Below are positions 55,370 to 63,308 of a stretch of 64,000 nt of DNA, in pieces. The notes below the pieces were generated by a model, which saw only the letters and a list, made by a program, of their open reading frames with translations, was not told the DNA's origin and ran no database searches. The position numbers and the translations under genes were made by a program. Each line of letters starts with the position of its first letter. Within the stretch, counting starts at the first letter, position 1. The DNA comes from Tsukamurella pulmonis (GTDB taxonomy: Bacteria; Actinomycetota; Actinomycetes; Mycobacteriales; Mycobacteriaceae). The stretch covers positions 1,936,136 through 2,000,135 of the forward strand of contig NZ_FNLF01000002.1 in assembly GCF_900103175.1 (NCBI RefSeq). The letters are read 5' to 3'.

Positions 55370-56194
55370 TTACGAGGCCGGCGGTGATGTCACGACGGTG
55401 TTGCCCGTGCCGGGGCGCGCGGCCGCCTCCTCCTTGCGCTTGACGGTGTCGCGGATCTGGTCGATGTTCTCGCGCAGCATGTCCGAGACCAACTCGTCGG
55501 TGCGCTCGTCGGCGAGCACCTGCAGCACCATGCGGAAGGTGGTGTCCACGATGAGCTGGATGATCTCGTCGTGGAAGGGGATGTACTTGACCCGCTTGGT
55601 CTGCGGATCGTTCTTGATCGTCTCGAGGATCATGCCCGTCATCTCGGGCTTGTTCTCCTCGAGCGCCGCGGCGATGTTCTTGGTGTAGTGGCCCGCCTTG
55701 AGCACGGCGGCGACCTCGTCGAGTACGGCGATCGTGATCGGCCGCTTGACCGCGTCGACGACGGTGTCGGTGGCGCGGTTGACCACGGCAGCGGTGATCC
55801 GGTCGCCGTAGAGCCGGTCGATGGCACGGGCGAGGCGGGCGAGGGCGACGGCGATCCGGATGAGGCGGAACAGTCGCGGCGCCGGGCTCGGGACGATGAT
55901 GGCCGGGACCATGCCGAGCAGCTCGTACCAGTTCACCAGAAGGAACCGCCGGTGCCAGCCCACCTGCCGCCAGCGGTAGAGGAACTCCACGGCGAACACG
56001 ACGCAGATCACCGCGTCGGCGATGAGCACGGTGGTACGGGTGGTCTCGGAGACGTCGAAGAAGGTGATCCACACGATCAGCCCGACGGAGACGAAGGCCA
56101 GTACGACCATCGCCCAATCGGTCCACAGGACGGGCGGTTTGCGCGGGTACGGCGCGAGCTGGGCATCGGTCGTGGGAGTCATCGCACCCGACAT
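55370..56194 (-). CDS. Voltage-sensor-like membrane protein without a pore domain
   Basis: A 274-residue protein. Hydrophobic segments lie at about 27-46, 54-73 (ending in FLYRWR) and 88-101. They are followed by an S4-like amphipathic helix with arginines 107, 110, 113, 120, 123 and 127, mostly every third residue. The remaining 145 residues are charged and helical with no pore helix or filter. It resembles ion-transporter voltage-sensor domains only. It starts with ATG at 56194; another in-frame ATG is at 56182. It might be a voltage-gated proton-conducting or regulatory protein. Confidence 0.7.
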   Translation of the reverse strand: MSGAMTPTTDAQLAPYPRKPPVLWTDWAMVVLAFVSVGLIVWITFFDVSETTRTTVLIADAVICVVFAVEFLYRWRQVGWHRRFLLVNWYELLGMVPAIIVPSPAPRLFRLIRIAVALARLARAIDRLYGDRITAAVVNRATDTVVDAVKRPITIAVLDEVAAVLKAGHYTKNIAAALEENKPEMTGMILETIKNDPQTKRVKYIPFHDEIIQLIVDTTFRMVLQVLADERTDELVSDMLRENIDQIRDTVKRKEEAAARPGTGNTVVTSPPAS

Positions 56195-56250
56195 TACTGA
56201 GCCGCCGACGTCGCGGTGGGCGGTCCGTGCGGACCGCCCACCGGAGCGGG

Positions 56251-57189
56251 TCAGGGCTTGGGCTTCACGAGGCGCTGCACGTCGTCGATGATGCGGCCGG
56301 CGCCGAGCACCCCGATCCCGACCATCCAGGTCTCGTCCTCGACCGCGAACGCGCGACCGGCGGCCACGGCGGGGAGCGCTCCCCATCGGCCGGTCACCGT
56401 CTTCGCCGTCGCGGCGGCGTTGGCGCCCTCGGTGTAGAACACGGTGTCGCCGTCGATCTCGGCGAAGTTCTCCAGCGAGGTCTCGATCATCGAGTACTGG
56501 CCCCACGCCTTCTGCGGCAGGCTGAATCCCATCGAGGCGATGACGCTGCCGGAGAAGGTCTCGGGCCCGTAGAGGCGGAAGCCGTTGGCGCGGAACCGCA
56601 CGATCGAGAGGGTGGTGCCGGGGGCGCCCACCTGCTTGCCGACCGCGGTGGCGCGGGCGTCGAGCTCGGCGAGCTTGGTGTCCATCTCCGCGGTGCGGTT
56701 GACCGCCGACGCGGTGATGTTCGCCTGCTCCTTCCAATTGGTGCCCGTGTCCACGGAGAAGACGGTCGGCGCGATGCCCGAGAGCTGCGCGTACATCTTC
56801 TCGTGGCGCACCTTCGAGCCGATGATGAGGTCGGGGCGCAGTGCGGCGATCTCCTCGATGGTGGGGGAGGTGGTCGATCCGACGGAGACCGTGCCGCTCA
56901 GCTTGTCGCGCAGGTACCCCGGGAAGCCGTCGTTCGCCGAGGAGACCGTGGCGCCGACGGGCGTGATCCCGAGCGCCACCAGGGCGTCCAGGTGCGGCGA
57001 GTCGATCACCACGACCCGCTTGGGGTCGACGGGGACCGAGGTCTCGCCCATCGCGTGCCGGACGACACGGGTGTCCGACGGGCCGGCCTCGGAGTCGCCG
57101 GATCCGCACGCGGCGAGCGTGGCGGCGGTCGCCACGGCGAGCGTGACGGCGAGGAATCGACGGCGGTTCGGGCGCGATGCGATGGTCAT
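56251..57189 (-). CDS. Iron-siderophore ABC transporter substrate-binding lipoprotein
   Basis: A 312-residue periplasmic-binding-protein-like lipoprotein of the FepB/FecB (PF01497) type. The signal peptide has NRRRFLAVT (Tat-like) and the lipobox LAAC. The domain shows VDPKRVVVIDSPHLDALVAL, ALRPDLIIGS and a C-terminal helix GAGRIIDDVQRLV. TAGCGT ends 8 nt before ATG 57189, and an IdeR/DtxR-type box lies at 57214-57232. No permease genes are adjacent, so it must work with one encoded elsewhere. Confidence 0.9.
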   Translation of the reverse strand: MTIASRPNRRRFLAVTLAVATAATLAACGSGDSEAGPSDTRVVRHAMGETSVPVDPKRVVVIDSPHLDALVALGITPVGATVSSANDGFPGYLRDKLSGTVSVGSTTSPTIEEIAALRPDLIIGSKVRHEKMYAQLSGIAPTVFSVDTGTNWKEQANITASAVNRTAEMDTKLAELDARATAVGKQVGAPGTTLSIVRFRANGFRLYGPETFSGSVIASMGFSLPQKAWGQYSMIETSLENFAEIDGDTVFYTEGANAAATAKTVTGRWGALPAVAAGRAFAVEDETWMVGIGVLGAGRIIDDVQRLVKPKP

Positions 57190-57197
57190 GGCGGTAG

Positions 57198-57203
57198 ACG
57201 CTA
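57198..57203 (-). promoter_or_regulatory. Putative leaderless -10 (TAGCGT) for the siderophore-binding protein
   Basis: On the minus strand TAGCGT ends 8 nt before the ATG at 57189, and the iron box begins 10 nt upstream of it. Confidence 0.5.
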
Positions 57204-57213
57204 GCAGGTGCAG

Positions 57214-57232
57214 TTAGGGTTACCTTGCCTAA
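57214..57232. promoter_or_regulatory. IdeR/DtxR-type iron box
   Basis: TTAGGGTTACCTTGCCTAA matches 15 of 19 positions of the consensus TWAGGTTAGSCTWACCTWA that I remember, including both TTAGG/CCTAA arms. It would overlap the -35/spacer region, so iron-loaded IdeR should repress the binding-protein gene. Confidence 0.75.
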
Positions 57233-57278
57233 TGATCGCGGCGCCCGCCCGGCGCGCCCGGCGACCGCCCGGGGCCGG

Positions 57279-57284
57279 TAGCGT
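57279..57284 (+). promoter_or_regulatory. Putative leaderless -10 (TAGCGT) for the phosphoesterase-pptT-truB operon
   Basis: TAGCGT ends 6 nt before the GTG at 57291. Confidence 0.45.
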
Positions 57285-57290
57285 GGAGGG

Positions 57291-58304
57291 GTGGCGAATC
57301 TCTGGGCGATCAGTGACCTGCACGTGGGTCATCGGGGGAACGAGGGGATCGTCGATCTCATCCGACCCGCCGCCCCCGACGACTGGCTCATCCTCGCCGG
57401 TGATCTGTGTGAGCGGACCGACCAGCTCGACGAGGTGCTCTCCGCCCTCGCGCCGCGGTTCGCGACGGTGATCTGGGTGCCGGGCAACCACGAGCTCTAC
57501 ACCACCTCCAAGGACCCCATGCAGGTCTTCGGTGAGACCCGCTACGACCACCTGGTCGAGATCTGCCGGCACCACGGCGTGCTCACGCCCGAGGACCCGT
57601 TCCCGGTCTTCGAGGACGCGCAGGCGGGGCCCGTCACGATCGTCCCGATGTTCCTGCTCTACGACTACAGCTTCCGCGACGAGGGACTGACCGCGCTGCA
57701 GGCCCTCGCGCGCGCGAAGGAGAAGAGCGTCGTCGCCACCGACGAGTTCCTGCTCTCCCCGGAGCCGTACGCCACGCGCGACGCCTGGTGCCGCGCCCGC
57801 CTCGAGTACACGCGTCGCCGGCTCGCGGCGCTGCCGGCGGGCACGCGCACCGTGTTGGTCAACCACTGGCCGTTGCGGCGCGAACCGACCGACGTGCTGT
57901 TCTACCCGGATTTCGCTCTCTGGTGCGGAACGACGGAGACCCGTGACTGGCACGTGCGGTACAACGCCGAGGCCGCGGTGTACGGCCACCTGCACATCCC
58001 ACGCACCACCTGGTACGACGGCGTGCGCTTCGAGGAGGTCTCGGTCGGCTATCCGCGGGAGTGGAACAAGCGCGGCCTGCCCGATCCGCTTCTGCGGCGG
58101 ATCCTGCCCGCGCCGGAGTACACCCCGGAGTCGCTCGGGCACTACGGCGTGCACTTCGAGGTGGACCCCGAGTACCGGGACGATCCGGAGAAGTTCGCCG
58201 CCGAGCGGGCCGCGGCCCAGGAACGGCTGAGCGACCGTCGCACCGCCGCACGGGAACGCATCGCCGAGCGCCGGGCGGCGCGGGCGAAGGAGGGGGAGCA
58301 GTGA
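57291..58304 (+). CDS. Calcineurin-like metallophosphoesterase
   Basis: A 337-residue phosphoesterase with all core metal motifs: SDLHVGHRG at the start, GDLCE, WVPGNHELY, VNHWPL and GHLHIPRT. The C-terminal 45 residues are Arg/Glu/Ala-rich and helical. It overlaps pptT by four bases (GTGA). The gene is the fixed neighbour of pptT in mycobacteria (Rv2795c, reported as PptH, which removes phosphopantetheine from acyl carrier proteins). That makes it a likely antagonist of the next gene. It starts with GTG at 57291. Confidence 0.9.
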   Translation: MANLWAISDLHVGHRGNEGIVDLIRPAAPDDWLILAGDLCERTDQLDEVLSALAPRFATVIWVPGNHELYTTSKDPMQVFGETRYDHLVEICRHHGVLTPEDPFPVFEDAQAGPVTIVPMFLLYDYSFRDEGLTALQALARAKEKSVVATDEFLLSPEPYATRDAWCRARLEYTRRRLAALPAGTRTVLVNHWPLRREPTDVLFYPDFALWCGTTETRDWHVRYNAEAAVYGHLHIPRTTWYDGVRFEEVSVGYPREWNKRGLPDPLLRRILPAPEYTPESLGHYGVHFEVDPEYRDDPEKFAAERAAAQERLSDRRTAARERIAERRAARAKEGEQ

Positions 58305-58972
58305 TCCTGCAGTCCATGCTGCCGCGCGGCGTCATCGCCCGCGAGGCCCACGGCGACGTCGAGGCGCCGCTGCACCCGCGCGAGGCCGCGCAGATCGCCA
58401 AGGCCGTGCCCAAGCGGCAGGCCGAGTACGCGACGGTGCGTCATCTGGCCCGGGAGGCGCTGGGCGAGTTGGGCATCGGCGACGCCGTGCTCGTCAAGGG
58501 CGAGGGCGGCGGCGTGGACTGGCCCCGCAACGTGGTCGGTGCGCTGACCCACTGCGACGGCTACCGCGGGGCCGTCGTCGGCTACCGGATGGGTGTGCGC
58601 ACCGTCGGGATCGACGCGGAGCCGCACCTCGCGCTGCCCGACAAGGTGCTGCCCACCGTCTCCGTCGAGTCCGAGCGCGAGGTGCTCGCCTCGCGCCCCG
58701 ACGACGGACTGCACTGGGACCGGCTGCTGTTCTGCGCCAAGGAGGCCACCTACAAGGCGTGGAACCCGATCACGGGCCGCTGGTTGGGCTTCGAGGACGC
58801 CGAGATCACCTTCGAGGTCACCGACCGCACCGACGACGCCGCCGAGGGACTCTTCCACTCGCGGATCCTCATCGACGGGCGGGCGACCGACGGCGGCGCC
58901 CCCGTCGCGTCCTTCGACGGCCGGTGGCGGATCACCGACGGCCTCATCGTCACCTCGATCGCGGTGGTCTGA
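58301..58972 (+). CDS. pptT: 4'-phosphopantetheinyl transferase, Sfp/PptT type
   Basis: Activates carrier domains of polyketide synthases and non-ribosomal peptide synthetases, including those for mycolates and siderophores, by attaching phosphopantetheine from CoA. It has 223 residues. The Mg2+/CoA motifs are VGIDAEPH near 105 and FCAKEATYKAW near 145. LTHCDGYRGAVVGYR precedes them. It starts with GTG at 58301, overlapping the phosphoesterase stop. truB follows after one base. Confidence 0.94.
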   Translation: MILQSMLPRGVIAREAHGDVEAPLHPREAAQIAKAVPKRQAEYATVRHLAREALGELGIGDAVLVKGEGGGVDWPRNVVGALTHCDGYRGAVVGYRMGVRTVGIDAEPHLALPDKVLPTVSVESEREVLASRPDDGLHWDRLLFCAKEATYKAWNPITGRWLGFEDAEITFEVTDRTDDAAEGLFHSRILIDGRATDGGAPVASFDGRWRITDGLIVTSIAVV

Positions 58973-58973
58973 G

Positions 58974-59879
58974 ATGACCTCGGCGAGAGGATTCCTCGAA
59001 CCCGACGGCGCCGGCCTGGTCATCGTCGACAAACCGGCGGGCTTGACCAGCCACGACGTCGTCGCGCGCTGCCGGCGCGCGATGGGCACCCGCAAGGTGG
59101 GCCACGCGGGCACTCTCGATCCCATGGCGACCGGTGTGCTGGTCATCGGTATCGAGCGCGCGACCAAGCTGCTCGGCCACCTCGCCCTGACCACCAAGGC
59201 CTACTCCGCCACCGTGCGGCTGGGGGCGTCCACGTCGACCGACGACGCCGAGGGCGAGATCACCGGCGGCGCTTCGGCCGCCGCGGTCACGGAGCAGGAC
59301 GTGCGCACCGCGATGACGCCGCTCACCGGGGCGATCGAACAGGTCCCGTCCACCGTCAGTGCCATCAAGGTCGACGGTAAGCGCGCCCACCAGTTGGTGC
59401 GCGAGGGTGCGGAGGTACAGCTCAAGTCCCGCCCGGTCACCGTCGACGAGTTCGCGGCGCACGCGTTCCGGCGCGACGGCGAGTACCTCGACGTCGACGT
59501 GAGCGTCGAGTGCTCGTCGGGCACCTACGTGCGGGCGCTGGCCCGCGATCTGGGCGCCGCGCTCGGCGTGGGCGGACACCTCACCGCGCTGCGGCGCACC
59601 CGTGTCGGCCCGTACGGACTCGACCACGCGATCACCCTCGACGACCTCTTCGAGACGCCGCGCCTGTCCTACGGGATCGACGAGGCGATCGCCGCGGGCT
59701 TCGCCACGCGGACGATCACCGACGAGCAGGCCGTGGATCTGGCACTCGGCCGGTGGCTCGATCCCGTCGGCATGCCGGGCGTCTACGCCGCCGTCACCGC
59801 GGACGGGCGGGCCTTCGCGCTGCTGCAGGAGAGCGGCAAGCGCGCGAGCTCGGTGTTCGTGGTCCGCCCCTCGGCGTGA
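58974..59879 (+). CDS. truB: tRNA pseudouridine(55) synthase
   Basis: Makes pseudouridine 55 in the T-loop of tRNAs. It has 301 residues. VIVDKPAGLTSHDVV is at about 15-29, with catalytic Asp in GHAGTLDPMATGVL at about 41-54. SSGTYVRALARDLG lies near 180, and a PUA-like C-terminal domain completes it. ATG at 58974 is one base after the pptT stop, so translation is probably coupled. The stop is 7 bases from the convergent GNAT-like gene. Confidence 0.95.
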   Translation: MTSARGFLEPDGAGLVIVDKPAGLTSHDVVARCRRAMGTRKVGHAGTLDPMATGVLVIGIERATKLLGHLALTTKAYSATVRLGASTSTDDAEGEITGGASAAAVTEQDVRTAMTPLTGAIEQVPSTVSAIKVDGKRAHQLVREGAEVQLKSRPVTVDEFAAHAFRRDGEYLDVDVSVECSSGTYVRALARDLGAALGVGGHLTALRRTRVGPYGLDHAITLDDLFETPRLSYGIDEAIAAGFATRTITDEQAVDLALGRWLDPVGMPGVYAAVTADGRAFALLQESGKRASSVFVVRPSA

Positions 59880-59886
59880 CGGGGCG

Positions 59887-61014
59887 TCACTGCTCCCGGT
59901 AGCGGGTGAACATCTCGCGAGGCGAGTCGGCGTCGCCGATCGTCGGCAGGGTCTGTCCCTCGGAGACGAAGTCGATCCCGATGAGCGGGTCGCGTGCGCC
60001 CGCGTGCCGATCGGCCAGCGCCACCGTCAGTCGCCTGGTGTTCTGGCGCTCCGCCAGGACGCGGCAGGCCGCGACGGTGGCCGCGGTCGCGATCTCCTTG
60101 GGTGCGTCCGGACGCAGCCACTCGATGAGCTCCGTCGTCGAAGTGCCCGGGTCGACCGTGATCTGCACCTGACCGATCCGCGTGCCGTCGGCGGTCACCG
60201 TGTAGCGCTGGTCGGGCCCGGGGACGAACGCGATGGCGTGACCGTCCTCGGTCGTGGCCGCGGGCAGGAGTACGGCTGCCGCGCCCGAGGACGCCCCCGC
60301 CCCGCGGCGGGCGCGGGCGCGGCGCACGCCCGCGCGGGCCAGACCGAGCAGCGCCTCGGGCGACGGGGCGGCCGCGCGGCGCGGTGCCACGCGTTCCACA
60401 CCGAGCGAGGCCACGAGCTTCTCGAGGTGGTCCTTGTACTCGGGGGTGTTGGGCCCCGCGTACAGCGTGTGATCGATGGGGACGCCGCTGTACTCGCGGA
60501 AGCCGCGCATGTCGTTGATCCAGGTGAGGTTGACCGCCTTCGCCAGCGCGATGGCGGGCGCGTTCGTCACGGCGAGCGGCGCAGTGGCCCACGTCACCTG
60601 CGGATGCAGCCGGAACAGCTCGAGCATGTTCATCGCGCAGAGCCATACCGCGACCTTGCTCGAATCGTCGAGGCCGGCGATCCACGTCGACGATTCGGCG
60701 TGGCCGGTGCGCGGATCCGGGCCGGCGTAGGCCTGCTGACCGACGACGCGATCGGTGTCGCCCTCCTCGAGGAGGATGAGGCGAGAGAGGGGGATCCCTA
60801 CGCCGGACCGGTCCGCCAGCCACTTCTGCGCCCATGCGGTGGCCGAATGCTCGGCGTCCCAATCCGAGCTGGGGCTGCCGAAGGCGGGCCGGAGCCGCTC
60901 CTCGTGCTCGAGATTGGTGCGCCGCCAGGAGCGTCCGTCGGAGAGACGGGACGTGCGGAGCTCGATGATCCGGTCCCCGAAGCGGTACCGGCCGGAGTTC
61001 GACTGTGTGGTCAC
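59887..61014 (-). CDS. Two-domain GNAT-like protein
   Basis: A 375-residue protein. The N-terminal about 200 residues resemble RimJ/RimL acetyltransferases: LRTSRLSDGRSWRRTNLEHE, a central AVWLCAMNMLELFR helix, and a late DHTLYA motif. A basic/Ala-rich linker at about 210-235 joins a second lobe (VTADGTRIGQVQITVD, TTELIEWLRPDA) that also looks GNAT-like but lacks a clear acetyl-CoA loop. Annotation as GNAT is moderate; substrate unknown. It starts with GTG at 61014, with TAGCAT ending 6 nt before it. Confidence 0.65.
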   Translation of the reverse strand: MTTQSNSGRYRFGDRIIELRTSRLSDGRSWRRTNLEHEERLRPAFGSPSSDWDAEHSATAWAQKWLADRSGVGIPLSRLILLEEGDTDRVVGQQAYAGPDPRTGHAESSTWIAGLDDSSKVAVWLCAMNMLELFRLHPQVTWATAPLAVTNAPAIALAKAVNLTWINDMRGFREYSGVPIDHTLYAGPNTPEYKDHLEKLVASLGVERVAPRRAAAPSPEALLGLARAGVRRARARRGAGASSGAAAVLLPAATTEDGHAIAFVPGPDQRYTVTADGTRIGQVQITVDPGTSTTELIEWLRPDAPKEIATAATVAACRVLAERQNTRRLTVALADRHAGARDPLIGIDFVSEGQTLPTIGDADSPREMFTRYREQ

Positions 61015-61020
61015 GCGATG

Positions 61021-61026
61021 ATGCTA
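61021..61026 (-). promoter_or_regulatory. Putative leaderless -10 (TAGCAT) for the two-domain GNAT-like gene
   Basis: On the minus strand TAGCAT ends 6 nt before the GTG at 61014. It overlaps the stop codon of the citrate synthase gene upstream. Confidence 0.45.
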
Positions 61027-62136
61027 CTGCAAAATTCGGCCGGTGTAGCGCGCGGACGGGCGGATGATTTTTCCCTGCGCGACCTGCTCGAGGACGTTGG
61101 CCGTCCACCCGACGACGCGTGCCGTGCCGAAGGTGGGCGTGAACATGGACGGCGGCAGTCCCACCTCGCTCATCACCACCCCTGCGTAGTACTCGACGTT
61201 CGCGTACAGCCGCCGACCCGGCTTGAGCTCGTTGATCGCGGTCTCGATCTCCGACTCCACTTGCAGCGCCTGGCGGACCAGCACCGAGTCGTAGCGGCGG
61301 GCCACGCCCTTGAGCAGCTCCGAGCGCGGATCGTGCGTGCGGTAGACGGCGTGCCCGAAGCCCATGATCCGCTCGTCCCGGGCGATCTTGTCGCGCACCC
61401 AGTCCCGGGTGTTGCTCGGGTCTCCGATCTCGTCGAGCGCGGCCAGTGCGCGGCTCGGCGCACCGCCGTGCAGTGGACCGAGGAAGGCGCCCAGGGCGCC
61501 GAGCAGGCACGACGCCATGTCCGAGCCGGTCGACGCGATCACCCGCCCCGCGAACGTCGAAGCGTTGAAACCGTGATCGATGGTGGCGACGAGGTAGGTC
61601 TGCAGTGCCGCGGCGTCGTCCGGTGCGACGTTCCCCGTCGCCATGCGCAGGTAGTCGGCGGCGTGGCCGGCAGCGGGGTCGGCGTCCACGGGCGCCTCTC
61701 CGCGGGCCAGACGGTGTGCCGCCGCCAGGATCGTCGGCGTCAGCGCGGCGTACCGCAGTGCGGCCGCCGTACGTTCGTCCTCCGGCAGGTCCATGAGCGG
61801 CCGCTCACCCAGGCCGAGCGCCGCGAGCGCGACGCGGAGGGCGTGCATGGGCTCGGTCCCGGGTCGAACGGTCGCCCGCAGCAGGTCGACGGTGCGTCCG
61901 TCGAGCTCGCGGAGAGCGCCCACCCGTCGTCGGAAGGCGGCGGCCTCGTCGGGCCGGGGGAGTGCACCGAACAGCACGAGGTGCCAGGCGTCCTCGAAGT
62001 CGACGTCCCTGGCCAGGGCTGTGGCGTCGTGGCCGCGGTAGTGGAAGTAGCCCTCTTCGCCTCGGACATCGCCGAGTTCGGTGTCGGTCACGATGACGTT
62101 CTTGAGCCCCGCCGGGGCGATGAGCGGTGTGGTCAT
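61024..62136 (-). CDS. Citrate synthase family protein (citrate/methylcitrate synthase-like)
   Basis: A 370-residue enzyme of the short type I bacterial citrate synthase family, condensing an acyl-CoA with an oxo acid. The catalytic histidines are His223 in LHGGAPS and His262 in MGFGHAVYR. The position of the usual Asp holds Glu315 (ANVEYYAG), a conservative change. Actual substrate (acetyl- or propionyl-CoA) is not determined. It starts with ATG at 62136. It diverges from an HTH-citrate synthase fusion across 55 bases holding a 16-bp palindrome, so it is probably under that protein's control. Confidence 0.88.
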   Translation of the reverse strand: MTTPLIAPAGLKNVIVTDTELGDVRGEEGYFHYRGHDATALARDVDFEDAWHLVLFGALPRPDEAAAFRRRVGALRELDGRTVDLLRATVRPGTEPMHALRVALAALGLGERPLMDLPEDERTAAALRYAALTPTILAAAHRLARGEAPVDADPAAGHAADYLRMATGNVAPDDAAALQTYLVATIDHGFNASTFAGRVIASTGSDMASCLLGALGAFLGPLHGGAPSRALAALDEIGDPSNTRDWVRDKIARDERIMGFGHAVYRTHDPRSELLKGVARRYDSVLVRQALQVESEIETAINELKPGRRLYANVEYYAGVVMSEVGLPPSMFTPTFGTARVVGWTANVLEQVAQGKIIRPSARYTGRILQ

Positions 62137-62151
62137 GGCCCGAGTCTGGGC

Positions 62152-62179
62152 GATGTTGATCAACATCCGCAATGTTGAT
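62152..62179. promoter_or_regulatory. Palindromic operator candidate between the two citrate-synthase-domain genes
   Basis: GATGTTGATCAACATC at 62152-62167 is a perfect 16-bp palindrome; ATGTTGAT repeats as a further half-site at 62172-62179. It is an AT-rich island centred 24 nt from one start codon and 33 nt from the other. Confidence 0.7.
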
Positions 62180-62191
62180 TGAATCAAGGTC

Positions 62192-63265
62192 GTGGACAGA
62201 TGGATCACGACCTCGGAAGCGGCCGAGCGCCTCGGGGTCAAGCGCGGGACGCTGTACTCGTACGTGAGCCGGGGCGTGCTGCATTCGCAGCGCATGCCCG
62301 GCCAGGCCGAGTCGCTCTTCGATCGCACGCAGGTCGACTCGCTCGCCGCCGCGAAACACGACGGCCGCCGCGAAGCGGACCGCCTGCTGCGCTTCCGAGC
62401 CGTGACCACGCGCGTCTCCGCGCTCCGCGGGGACGCGCTCTCCCTGCGCGGCCGACCGATCGCGCAGGTGTGCGCGGAGATGGACTTCGCCGCCGCCGCG
62501 CGTTTCGCCCTCGAGGCGCGGACCGCGGAGGCGCCGCCCGTCGTCGATCTCGGCGCGGCGCGGGCCGTAGCGCTGGAGCGCAGGATCCCGCTCGCCGTCG
62601 CGCTGCTCGCGGCGCAGGACCCGTTGCGGGCGGACCGTTCCCAGGTGGCAGAACGGGCTCTCGGACTGTTGCCGGTGCTCGCCGAGCTCGTCCCCGAGGT
62701 CCATCTCGAGCACCCCTGGGTCGACGCGCTCGCGACCTGCCTCATCGACAACGGGCTCGCGGCGTCCACGACTGCCGCCCGGGTCGCGGCGTCGGCGCGG
62801 GCGGGTCTGTACGACGCACTGCTCGCGGGGTACGGGGCGATGGCGGGGGTGCTGCACGGCGGTGCGCCGGCCGCGGCCTACGCGATGCTCGGGCGGGTGC
62901 TCGCGGGCGGCGACGTGGACGCGGCGATCGCCGACGCCTCCTGGGGTGGGCACCTGTCGGGGTTCGGACACATCGTCTACACGGGCGAGGATCCGCGGGC
63001 CACCGTCGTCCTGGGGATGATTCGCCAGGACCGGCCCGATGCCCCTGCTCTGCGGGCGGTCTCGGCGCTCGCGGACCGCGTCGGCCGGGCGGTGAACATC
63101 GATCTGGCGGGCGCCGCGGTCGCGCACGCGCTGGGGCTGCCGGAGCGCGCCACAGAGGTGCTCTTCCAATACGGGCGCACCGTCGGGATGGCGGCGCACA
63201 TCGCCGAGGAGTACGAGGAGGCGCCGCTGCGCTGGCGCGGCGCCAACAGTAGCGCCGTGCGCTGA
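62192..63265 (+). CDS. HTH-citrate synthase fusion, probable regulator
   Basis: A 357-residue protein. The N-terminal about 55 residues are a MerR/excisionase-like winged helix (TTSEAAERLGVKRGTLYSYV, then a wing ending FDRTQVDSL). The rest is a citrate synthase fold with His222 (LHGGAP), His260 (GFGHIVY) and Asp304 (NIDLAG) all present. This suggests a metabolite-sensing regulator that may still bind or turn over substrate. It starts with GTG at 62192 with AAGG nearby. It faces the citrate synthase gene over a palindrome. Confidence 0.82.
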   Translation: MDRWITTSEAAERLGVKRGTLYSYVSRGVLHSQRMPGQAESLFDRTQVDSLAAAKHDGRREADRLLRFRAVTTRVSALRGDALSLRGRPIAQVCAEMDFAAAARFALEARTAEAPPVVDLGAARAVALERRIPLAVALLAAQDPLRADRSQVAERALGLLPVLAELVPEVHLEHPWVDALATCLIDNGLAASTTAARVAASARAGLYDALLAGYGAMAGVLHGGAPAAAYAMLGRVLAGGDVDAAIADASWGGHLSGFGHIVYTGEDPRATVVLGMIRQDRPDAPALRAVSALADRVGRAVNIDLAGAAVAHALGLPERATEVLFQYGRTVGMAAHIAEEYEEAPLRWRGANSSAVR

Positions 63266-63281
63266 CGACGACTGTGATTCA

Positions 63282-63300
63282 CTAGGTTAGCCAAGCCTTA
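63282..63300. promoter_or_regulatory. IdeR/DtxR-type iron box
   Basis: CTAGGTTAGCCAAGCCTTA matches 16 of 19 positions of TWAGGTTAGSCTWACCTWA. It abuts the AGGAG ribosome site of the following gene, 8 nt before its ATG, so bound regulator would block transcription. Confidence 0.75.
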
Positions 63301-63308
63301 GGAGAATA

